Assembly (NCBI GenBank): GCA_016278505.1
Contig: JADQBQ010000014.1
Coordinates: 1 to 64,000, forward strand
Source of the DNA: Clostridiales bacterium
GTDB lineage: Bacteria; Bacillota; Desulfotomaculia; Desulfotomaculales; VENG01
Length of the DNA: 64,000 nucleotides
Direction: 5' to 3'
The notes under the pieces were generated by a model. That model was not told the origin of the DNA, did not search any database, and was given only the letters and a program-made list of their open reading frames with translations. Below are positions 57,514 through 64,000 of the stretch, in pieces. The translations under genes were made by a program, and so were the position numbers. Positions within the stretch are counted from its first letter, which is position 1; the number at the start of each line of letters is the position of its first letter.

Positions 57514-58620
57514 TCAAGATTCCACCTGTTGGACAAGATTATATTCCTTTAGCATAGCCCTTCTGAAAGCGTCTGCCACCGCCGGATCAAATTGTGTTCC
57601 CGCACAGCGCCGTATTTCCGCCAGGGCATCCGCAAAGCTGGCCCCTTTGCGATAAGGACGGTCTGTGGTTATGGCATCAAAGGTATCAGCGACAGCTATA
57701 ATGCGTCCCACCAGTGGAATATCTTCCCCTTTCACGCCCTGGGGATATCCACTGCCGTCATATTTTTCCTGGTGATATAAAGCCCCTTCAAAGAGTTTCC
57801 CTGCGAGATGGACAGGTTCCACACCTTCTAAGATCTTTGCCCCTTTTTGGGCATGGCTCTTCATATCCTCCCATTCATTCTTATCCAGTGGGCCTTCTTT
57901 GAGCAAAACGGTATCACGCACACCGATTTTCCCCACATCATGTAATAACGCCGCCCTTTCCAATGCCTCCAGATCTACTTTAGAAAAATTCAGCTCCGCA
58001 CCTGTTAAAACCGAATAACGGCAAACCCGTTCCGAATGGCCGGCAGTATAATGGTCGCGTGCATCCAGAGCGGAGGCCAGCACACGGAGCAAACTATGCA
58101 TTAGGCCCTTTTGCCAGGTATACATGCGGCTGTTCTCCAGGGAAATAGCTGCCTGACCGGCGAAATATTGGGCCACTTCCAGATCAGCCCGGCCAAAATA
58201 TCCTTGCCCTTGCTTATTAATTAATTGTAGACAGCCTATTACATCCTCCCTGCCTCTTAAAGGAATGCATAACAGGGACTTGGTTATAAAGCCGGTAGAA
58301 TCATCAAAACGCGAAGACCAATTAGGATCTTTACGCACATCTTCAACCAAACAGTGCTCATCATTGACAACGACTTGCCCGGCCAAACCTTCCCCGGGCT
58401 TCAAACGCAGCCCCTTTAAACCTTCAGATTTGGGCCCCCGGGCTACCAAAGGAGCCAAGTATCCTTCTTCTTCCAGCATCCAGAGCGTCCCCGCCTCAGC
58501 GGAAACAACATGCATAGCTTTATCTAACACCAACTCTAATAAATTATCTGCTTCAAACTGTGAGTTAAGCATTCTACTAATTTCCAGGAGCGACTGCAAG
58601 TGCTCGTGAGCGATTTGCAT
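57514..58620 (-). CDS. GAF-HD-GYP protein, likely cyclic-di-GMP phosphodiesterase
   Basis: The 368-residue protein (ATG 58620, GGAGGGAG upstream) has an N-terminal GAF domain (about 20-160; EAGTLWMLEEEGYLAPLVAR, VEDVRKDPNWSSRFDD, CIPLRGREDVIGCLQLINK) and an HD-GYP domain (about 185-345) with RDHYTAGHSERV, LLHDVGKIGVRD, YHQEKYDGSGYPQG and AVADTFDAITTDRPYR. HD-GYP enzymes break down cyclic-di-GMP; all usual metal ligands are visible. No GGDEF protein is in the window. Confidence 0.92.
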   Translation of the reverse strand: MQIAHEHLQSLLEISRMLNSQFEADNLLELVLDKAMHVVSAEAGTLWMLEEEGYLAPLVARGPKSEGLKGLRLKPGEGLAGQVVVNDEHCLVEDVRKDPNWSSRFDDSTGFITKSLLCIPLRGREDVIGCLQLINKQGQGYFGRADLEVAQYFAGQAAISLENSRMYTWQKGLMHSLLRVLASALDARDHYTAGHSERVCRYSVLTGAELNFSKVDLEALERAALLHDVGKIGVRDTVLLKEGPLDKNEWEDMKSHAQKGAKILEGVEPVHLAGKLFEGALYHQEKYDGSGYPQGVKGEDIPLVGRIIAVADTFDAITTDRPYRKGASFADALAEIRRCAGTQFDPAVADAFRRAMLKEYNLVQQVES

Positions 58621-58667
58621 AAAGTCTCCCTCCATAACAAGACTTAATTGGTTAATTTAGCTAATTC

Positions 58668-58710
58668 GTCAAAAAAATAAAAATACCTGCTCTTTTTGCC
58701 GGAGCAGGTA
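58668..58710 (-). terminator. Rho-independent terminator of cooT
   Basis: TACCTGCTC (58684-58692) pairs with GAGCAGGTA (58702-58710); minus-strand TTTTTATTTTTTT follows. Confidence 0.92.
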
Positions 58711-58726
58711 CATTGATCATACTGAT

Positions 58727-58918
58727 TTAATCTTCTGTCTCTAATACTATTCTGTGGTCCACCAGGGCTAATTCCGCGATCTTAGCCTTTACAATTTTAC
58801 GGCGCCCGAAAATGTCTTCCAGCATTATACCATCTTCATGCGGCATAACGCGGTCAACCATTTCTAAAAGGAGTTCCTCTTTTCCATCCTGACGGATATA
58901 TGCATTAGCTTCACACAT
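58727..58918 (-). CDS. CooT-family nickel-binding protein
   Basis: The 63-residue protein starts MCEANAYIRQDGKEELLLEM and continues DRVMPHEDGIMLEDIFG, as in CooT, a small dimeric nickel-binding protein that helps mature carbon monoxide dehydrogenase in Rhodospirillum; Cys2 is the key ligand. I therefore use the ATG at 58918 (GGAGGTG ten bases upstream), which puts the Cys second; the ATG at 58927 would add three residues. No CODH genes are in the window. It has its own terminator. Confidence 0.8.
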   Translation of the reverse strand: MCEANAYIRQDGKEELLLEMVDRVMPHEDGIMLEDIFGRRKIVKAKIAELALVDHRIVLETED

Positions 58919-58960
58919 ACCTTGCATTCACCTCCCGGTTAAAAAACAACCTTTTAAAGC

Positions 58961-59015
58961 AAAAAAAGCCCAGGGATGTACACGCCCTCACGGACGGACC
59001 TCCGTGGCCCCTTTT
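58961..59015 (-). promoter_or_regulatory. Structured leader or terminator upstream of cooT
   Basis: Minus strand: CACGGA/TCCGTG hairpin (59006-58989), then AGGG/CCCT hairpin and TTTTTTT (58967-58961), 43 bp before cooT. It may end the MinJ-like transcript, or control entry into cooT. Confidence 0.5.
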
Positions 59016-59097
59016 TAATGGTGAGATAATGGAACCTTCATGATTCCTTTATCTGATTATAGCCTTATCATTTCCCACCTGTCAACGGCAATTTTGC

Positions 59098-60351
59098 CTA
59101 TTTCTCTCCAGATATCCTTTGCCAAAACTCACCCCACCACCGGCCCAAGGGGCCTGCTGTTTCCAACGGCAGGTAGTTACTTTCATGCCCTTCCGGGATA
59201 GGCAGCAGGCCAAACGGCTGTCCCGGGGTAGGGGAAGGTACCAATTCTCTCTTATAGGCACCTTCTTGTTCACTTATATAGCCCAATTCCACCGTGCCCG
59301 TCCAAAAACTTAAAGCATATTCAAACTGGCTCCGGGTCTGCACCGGTATGTTGTTAACAGCCACCAATATATCACCGGACCGTATCCCTGCGTGCCAGGC
59401 CTTGGTACCGGGCACCACATCCAACACCCGCAGTCCATCCGGGTGGGGGGCATACAGGGGTTCCTGGGTAAATTCTAATTTGCGCCCCAGATAAATTACC
59501 GCTTCATGTCCCAGCGGAGAAAACAGTGCCGCCACCAGCGCCATAAATCCAGAATTATCTGCTGCCACCGCTAAAAACAGTAATATTATGCTGTACACAG
59601 CCAGAAAAACCGCAGAAAGCTTGCTCTTTTCCCGCGGGTTCCTGGCAATGGCCAGATCGCCGTACCCCAGCCCGGCCACAACAGCAATCATCGCATACAC
59701 AAGGGTGTCCGGGTCACCTTCCACCCCGGGCTTTAAAAGTGGCCACCACTCGGGCATCTGAATTCCTTGCCCGGCAGCGCCACTCGCCCCCATTATGGCC
59801 AGGGCGACAATGGGTATGGGCCAAAATTTTTGCAGAGTAAAACCGCCTACTACTTTCCCCCTACGATCTTTAAAATACGCAGGAACCGCACCCAGATGGC
59901 CGCTAAACAAAATAAGAAGGCTTTCCACCATGTGCAAAATGGCCACCAGCGCCAACACCTGGGAAATATTCACCGGTGGAAAACCAAATAGCAGCTTACC
60001 CAAAGCCAGTATTCCCCCGGCATAGGCAAAACACAAAAAGCGTGCGTTTATCAGCATTAGCAGTATGGCCACGGGCCACAGGTACATTAAACCGGATTCT
60101 GTAAGGGTGAGCCCTATGACCACCATCAGCACGCTGCCCAGGACACCCCCGGCCAGACCAAATATTGTGGCCACTGCTACATCACGCCAGACGCCTCCCC
60201 CGGCCTGGATACCGAACATATTCTCTTTTACGGCTGCCATACGCTTATATTGCAACCCCACCAAGCCCACCACCAACCAAAAAATGGGGTGAACAAACAT
60301 GGTCAACATTTTGAGTAGTATGACCGGCATTACCTGGCTAAAAGGAAACAC
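59098..60351 (-). CDS. Multi-pass membrane protein with C-terminal PDZ domain (MinJ-like)
   Basis: The 417-residue protein has about eight to ten membrane helices (residues 5-290) and one PDZ domain (about 305-390; VLDVVPGTKAWHAGIRSGDILVAV). Topology and position, next to ctp and ftsEX, match B. subtilis MinJ (YvjD), which links DivIVA to the division inhibitor MinCD. Sequence identity cannot be judged here. The start is GTG 60351 with AGGAGTG upstream. It lies 39 bp after the ctp stop on the same strand. Confidence 0.7.
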   Translation of the reverse strand: MFPFSQVMPVILLKMLTMFVHPIFWLVVGLVGLQYKRMAAVKENMFGIQAGGGVWRDVAVATIFGLAGGVLGSVLMVVIGLTLTESGLMYLWPVAILLMLINARFLCFAYAGGILALGKLLFGFPPVNISQVLALVAILHMVESLLILFSGHLGAVPAYFKDRRGKVVGGFTLQKFWPIPIVALAIMGASGAAGQGIQMPEWWPLLKPGVEGDPDTLVYAMIAVVAGLGYGDLAIARNPREKSKLSAVFLAVYSIILLFLAVAADNSGFMALVAALFSPLGHEAVIYLGRKLEFTQEPLYAPHPDGLRVLDVVPGTKAWHAGIRSGDILVAVNNIPVQTRSQFEYALSFWTGTVELGYISEQEGAYKRELVPSPTPGQPFGLLPIPEGHESNYLPLETAGPLGRWWGEFWQRISGEK

Positions 60352-60390
60352 TTTTTCACTCCTAAATAAATGGAAAGGGAATACGGTTTA

Positions 60391-61551
60391 CTATTTTTTG
60401 AGCAATTCCACTGCTTTTTGAAGTTGTATATCTTCCCTGTTTTTAGGCTCCTCAGGCACAGTTATATCCGGGGTAATCCCTTTTCCGTGAATGTTATGGC
60501 CATCCGGCGTAAGATAACGGGCCGTGGTAAGCTTTAAGGCCGCCCCATTATCCAGCGGAAATACCGTTTGCACAATTCCCTTACCAAAGGTAGTGGTGCC
60601 AAGGAGCTTACCCACCTCGGTATCTTTAACTGCCCCGGCTACTATTTCCGATGCACTGGCACTGTTTCCATTCACCAACACCACCAACGGTATATCCAGA
60701 TACCGGTCATCAGCTTTATAAGTATGATCTTCACCGGCCCGGTAGTCTACCGTAACCACCGGCCCCTCAGGAATTAATTTATCAGCCACTTCCTTGGCCG
60801 CAATCAATTCTCCGCCCGGGTTATTACGTAAATCCAAAATAAGCGCCCTCATTCCGTCTTTCTTTACTTTCTTAAGGGCAGATTCCAATTCCCCGGGAGT
60901 CTTTTCATTAAACTGGGCGATAGCCACATGGGCTACTTTTGTCCCCTCCACCATGCTTCCCACCACCGTGGGCACAATTATTTCCTCGCGGGTAAGAGTT
61001 ACATGCAAAGGCGATTCCCTGCCATCTCTAATCAGGGTAAGTTCAATCTTGGTCCCCACGGGACCACGCATAACCCCTACCGCCGTTTCCAGGTCCATTC
61101 CCCGGGCATTTTTACCGTCTATAGACTGTATTTTGTCACCGGGCTCTATTCCTTCCTCAGCAGCGGGTGTGCCCTCAAAGGATCGTACCACGGTAAGATA
61201 ATCCTCCGTCATGCCCACTAAGATGCCCAGCCCGCCAAAGGTACCTCGAATCTGCTCCTGTAAATGGGCATAAGTTTCCGCATCCAAATAAGCTGAATAA
61301 GGGTCATCGAGTGACTCCACCATACCCCCTATAGCTCCATCCACCAGTTTTGTTGTATTAACCTCTTTCAGGTATTGCGACTTAACCAGGGAATATACTT
61401 TGATCAAATTGCCCGCATGTTTGTAATTGCTGGCTATTACTCCCCCGGCAAAGAAAATACCGGCAAACAACAAAACGGCCAGTATAGAGATAGCTCCCTT
61501 TGCAAATCCACGCTGCCTTCCGTAAGGATTTCTCATTCTGTGTTTTAACAC
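60391..61551 (-). CDS. ctpA: Carboxy-terminal processing peptidase, S41 family
   Basis: The 386-residue protein has one N-terminal helix (GAISILAVLLFAGIFFAGGV), a PDZ domain (about 95-175; EGTPAAEEGIEPGDKIQSID) and the S41 catalytic core with serine in NGNSASASEIVAGAVKD and lysine in TTFGKGIVQTVF, plus LDLRNNPGGEL. In B. subtilis the neighbour CtpB cleaves SpoIVFA during sporulation; vegetative homologues act in the envelope. Start could be GTG 61551 or ATG 61536 (MRNPYGRQRG); neither has a strong ribosome site. Confidence 0.92.
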   Translation of the reverse strand: MLKHRMRNPYGRQRGFAKGAISILAVLLFAGIFFAGGVIASNYKHAGNLIKVYSLVKSQYLKEVNTTKLVDGAIGGMVESLDDPYSAYLDAETYAHLQEQIRGTFGGLGILVGMTEDYLTVVRSFEGTPAAEEGIEPGDKIQSIDGKNARGMDLETAVGVMRGPVGTKIELTLIRDGRESPLHVTLTREEIIVPTVVGSMVEGTKVAHVAIAQFNEKTPGELESALKKVKKDGMRALILDLRNNPGGELIAAKEVADKLIPEGPVVTVDYRAGEDHTYKADDRYLDIPLVVLVNGNSASASEIVAGAVKDTEVGKLLGTTTFGKGIVQTVFPLDNGAALKLTTARYLTPDGHNIHGKGITPDITVPEEPKNREDIQLQKAVELLKK

Positions 61552-61625
61552 CTGCCAATCTTCTGTTTAACCTGCATACGCTTATTATACTACTTTAATA
61601 TACCATAAATTACAATTAAAAAACG

Positions 61626-61657
61626 TAGAACAAAAAATCCCGCTCCCGGCGGGATTT
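61626..61657 (-). terminator. Terminator overlapping the EnvC-like stop codon
   Basis: AAATCCCGC (61636-61644) pairs with GCGGGATTT (61649-61657), with minus-strand TTTTTTGTT after it. The TAA stop of the upstream gene (61658-61656) lies at the foot of the stem. Confidence 0.85.
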
Positions 61658-62786
61658 AAATATAGTTACGAGGATTTACCGCATTTCCGTTCTCACGTAC
61701 TTCAAAGTGCAAGTGAGGCCCGGTTGACCATCCGGTACTTCCGATCTTGCCTATGGCCTGACCGGCTGTTACCCACTGATCATTGTTGACCAACTGCGAC
61801 GAAAGATGGGCATACAATGTAGTAAGATTATCACCGTGCTCAAGCATAACTACTTTTCCGTAGCCCGTCATAGTGGTAACACTGATCACCCTGCCGCTCT
61901 GGGCTGCAAGTACGTTCACTCCCCAGGGGACAGCAATATCCATTCCGGTATGTAATTTTCTTGTTTTTAAAATAGGGTGTATACGGTAGCCAAAGGGAGA
62001 AGTAATAGTGGCATACCCGGGGGTAGGCCATTGAAAGTCACCCGATACGCGGGGCATACTCCCGTCACTGTTTCTCCGGGCTATGGATTGCACGATTTGT
62101 TCTTCTTCTGCCTCTAAACGGCGCACTTCGGCCTGGTAGCGGGTAAGATTTTCCTCGGCCGAGGCTAAAAGGGTACGCTTGGCCGCGTTACGGTCAGCCA
62201 ATTCCTTTCTGGCCCGGTCCTGCCGCTCAATTAAAGAGGCTATGGCATCACGCTGCTCTTCCAATCCTTTCTTTTTTTGCTCCAATTCCTCTCTCTGTTC
62301 CTGGCATTCTTTGATGAGTTCAGAATCCTGGGCTACCACCCATTTGAGCATTTCATAGCGATTAACAAAATCACTGAAATCCTCGGAGGCCAGCAGTACT
62401 TCCAGATAACTTACCGGGCCACTCTCGTACATGGCCCGCACCCTCTCCCGCAGTATTTTATCCTTTTCATTAAGCTCGGTTATTGCTTCTTCCAGCTCGG
62501 TTTCCGTAGAGCGAAGGGCAACTAAGGCCGTGTCCATTCTGGAACTAAGTTCTTGTATTTGCTGCCTTTTTTGATTTATATTGGCATTAAGGGCCACTAC
62601 CTGGGATGTGTAACTAGTTACAGTTTGTTTTTGTTCCCGCAGGTCCTGCCTTTTTTGTTCCAGCTGTATACGTTTTTGCTGTAACAATTGATCCAGGTCG
62701 TCACCGTATGCAACCCCAAGGCCCCCACCAGCTAAACAAAGAGCAAGCGACAGTACAAAGACTCTTTTCGTCAAACCGGAACCCAC
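61656..62786 (-). CDS. EnvC-like coiled-coil murein hydrolase, M23 peptidase
   Basis: The 376-residue secreted protein has a signal peptide (RVFVLSLALCLAGGGLGVAYG), a long coiled coil (about 30-240, rich in QEQLKR) and a LytM/M23 domain (about 260-376). Zinc ligands are intact (KLHTGMDIAVPWG; HLHFEVRENG), so unlike E. coli EnvC it is probably itself a peptidase. In several bacteria FtsEX activates such coiled-coil hydrolases at the division site or side wall, and ftsEX lies directly upstream. GGGGGGA lies seven bases before the GTG start. Confidence 0.9.
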   Translation of the reverse strand: MGSGLTKRVFVLSLALCLAGGGLGVAYGDDLDQLLQQKRIQLEQKRQDLREQKQTVTSYTSQVVALNANINQKRQQIQELSSRMDTALVALRSTETELEEAITELNEKDKILRERVRAMYESGPVSYLEVLLASEDFSDFVNRYEMLKWVVAQDSELIKECQEQREELEQKKKGLEEQRDAIASLIERQDRARKELADRNAAKRTLLASAEENLTRYQAEVRRLEAEEEQIVQSIARRNSDGSMPRVSGDFQWPTPGYATITSPFGYRIHPILKTRKLHTGMDIAVPWGVNVLAAQSGRVISVTTMTGYGKVVMLEHGDNLTTLYAHLSSQLVNNDQWVTAGQAIGKIGSTGWSTGPHLHFEVRENGNAVNPRNYI

Positions 62787-62806
62787 CTACATATCCCCCC
62801 AAAACG

Positions 62807-63694
62807 TCAGATTTTAAGAAATTTCCTCACCGATATGGCGCTTCCCAAGATGCCCAGCAACAAACCCAGCGCCGTAATTCCCAGCAAGGTATAATTTATT
62901 ATTTGTGGTTGATTAATTAACTGTATAAACGATAAAGTTTCATTTACCCTCAGCACCAGTGTGCTATAGCCCAAATAAATGACACCTGAGGTAACCAGTC
63001 CTCCCAACAAACCTAACAACATCCCCTCCAACATAAAGGGCATACGTATAAACCAGTTGGTGGCCCCCAGTATCCTCATAATGCCTATTTCCTGTCGGCG
63101 GGCATACACTGACAACCGGATGGTAGTGGCAATAAGAAATACAGCGGCTACTCCCAGGAGAACCACGATGGCCAGACCCATGGTACGCACCCACTGAGAA
63201 AGAACCAAAAGTTTTTCCACCACTCCATGGCCATAGCGCACACCCTCCACACCGTGCAGGTCTTCGATCTTTTTAGCCACAGATGGCACCAAATCAGTGG
63301 AAAGGGCCTTTACACGGTATGAATCGGGGAGAGTATTTTCTTCTTCCAGGCCTGCCAGAGCATCTTGCCTTTCTCCGAAACTTTCTTTCATTTCTTCCAG
63401 AGCACGCTCACGGGATATAAAATTTACGCTCTCCACCCCGCCCAGAAATTTTATCTGCTCTCCAAGATCCACCAGTTCCTCCCCGGAAACACTTTCTTGC
63501 ACAAAAACACTTATTTCAACGCCGGACTCCACCCGGTCCGCCAAATGATTTACATTAAGCACCAGCAGCACTGAGCTACCCAAAATAAACAGTGAGATTA
63601 TAATAGTACCCACTGCAGCCAGGGAAAGCCAACTGTTCCGGTATAGGGATTTAAAGGCCTCTACCCAGTAATAGGAAATATTGTTGAGACTCAA
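62807..63694 (-). CDS. ftsX: Cell division protein FtsX
   Basis: The membrane subunit of the FtsEX complex. 295 residues with four helices: one near residue 20-45 ([20 protein letters not shown]), then an extracellular loop (about 50-165; [20 protein letters not shown]) and three C-terminal helices with [20 protein letters not shown] and [20 protein letters not shown], all typical. It overlaps ftsE by four bases and transmits ATP hydrolysis to the extracellular peptidoglycan hydrolase, probably the adjacent EnvC-like protein. Confidence 0.95.
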   Translation of the reverse strand: MSLNNISYYWVEAFKSLYRNSWLSLAAVGTIIISLFILGSSVLLVLNVNHLADRVESGVEISVFVQESVSGEELVDLGEQIKFLGGVESVNFISRERALEEMKESFGERQDALAGLEEENTLPDSYRVKALSTDLVPSVAKKIEDLHGVEGVRYGHGVVEKLLVLSQWVRTMGLAIVVLLGVAAVFLIATTIRLSVYARRQEIGIMRILGATNWFIRMPFMLEGMLLGLLGGLVTSGVIYLGYSTLVLRVNETLSFIQLINQPQIINYTLLGITALGLLLGILGSAISVRKFLKI

Positions 63695-64000
63695 AGGGCC
63701 TTTGCCCCCCTTTCCCCTTGTTTCACCAAACGCCCTCCCGCAAGGGTAATTACCCGTCGTTTCATGGCATCCACAATATCCCAGGCATGGGTAGCCACCA
63801 ATACGGTAGTTCCCCTCCGGTTTATATCCGAAAAAAGTTTAACTATATCCCAGGAAGTATCCGGGTCAAGGTTACCCGTGGGCTCGTCCGCTATAATTAA
63901 AGAGGGCTTGTTAATAATGGCCCTGGCTATGCTGACCCTTTGCTGCTCACCGCCGGATAGTTTGGCCGGTATCATTTCTGTCTTGTTTTCCAGGCCTACC
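63691..64000 (-). CDS. ftsE: Cell division ATP-binding protein FtsE (C-terminal part)
   Basis: The frame enters from the right edge, so the Walker A half is outside the window. About 103 residues are visible: [20 protein letters not shown], then [20 protein letters not shown] with Walker [21 protein letters not shown] and the switch histidine in [12 protein letters not shown]. These match FtsE, the ATPase that pairs with FtsX. The ATG at 63975 is internal and not the true start. Confidence 0.93.
   Translation of the reverse strand, partial: VGLENKTEMIPAKLSGGEQQRVSIARAIINKPSLIIADEPTGNLDPDTSWDIVKLFSDINRRGTTVLVATHAWDIVDAMKRRVITLAGGRLVKQGERGAKAL

Overview
The window looks like the chromosome of a Gram-positive, anaerobic, probably spore-forming Firmicute of the Desulfotomaculum/Peptococcaceae kind. 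This is inferred from gene content and order, not from a marker gene: membrane pyrophosphatase, SigI/RsgI, WhiA-YvcK-RapZ, CooT, SLH surface proteins, and a core gene order recalling Bacillus subtilis (ftsEX-ctp-minJ, uvrBA, rapZ-yvcK-whiA, gap-pgk-tpi-gpmI-eno-secG, smpB-ssrA). Most housekeeping genes lie on the minus strand; accessory genes of both strands sit in between.

Layout. 1-2.1 kb is a decayed accessory stretch on the 3' side of tmRNA: the start of a vanW-like gene cut by the window edge, a possible small membrane protein, a leftover IS21 end and a frameshifted TniQ-like remnant. 2.1-7.3 kb holds ssrA, smpB, an HD phosphohydrolase, a hotdog thioesterase, two tiny membrane-protein candidates, hppA and secG. 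7.4-13.7 kb is the lower glycolysis operon (gap, pgk, tpiA, gpmI, eno). 14-25.7 kb holds rpoN, a DUF1405 protein, an acyltransferase, whiA, thiI, a cysteine desulfurase, yvcK, rapZ, a PHP hydrolase, a phosphoglucose/phosphomannose isomerase and a HAD phosphatase. 26-29.7 kb is a plus-strand sigI-rsgI pair followed by a secreted acidic protein. 29.8-32 kb holds a family 4 uracil-DNA glycosylase, a Uma2 nuclease-like gene and a compact locus that looks like a type I toxin-antitoxin system. 32-40.2 kb is uvrB, uvrA and uvrC with unusually long gaps full of a recurring inverted-repeat element. 40.4-50.2 kb holds a Q/G-rich binding lipoprotein, a DUF2508 protein, a large SLH-FecR-Kelch protein, a CHASE2 cyclase with a DUF3307 partner, and a Phd-Uma2 fusion whose promoter carries three matching palindromes. 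50.3-57.4 kb is a giant two-propeller secreted protein and an AraC regulator. 57.5-64 kb holds a GAF/HD-GYP protein, CooT, and the envelope/division cluster MinJ-like, CtpA, EnvC-like, FtsX and FtsE (cut by the edge).

The most interesting signals are: (1) the convergent two-promoter locus at 31.59-31.90 kb with a 29-residue hydrophobic peptide; (2) the Phd-Uma2 fusion with palindromes on its -35 element and start point, spaced by whole helical turns; (3) a family of intergenic elements built from 9-nt GGATTAACA-like units in two flavours (ACAGG and ACGGG) placed as nested inverted repeats, one of which supplies the uvrA stop codon; (4) a SigI/RsgI unit with a likely SigI promoter and a disordered sensor tail. 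All assignments are by reading the sequence; no database search was run.
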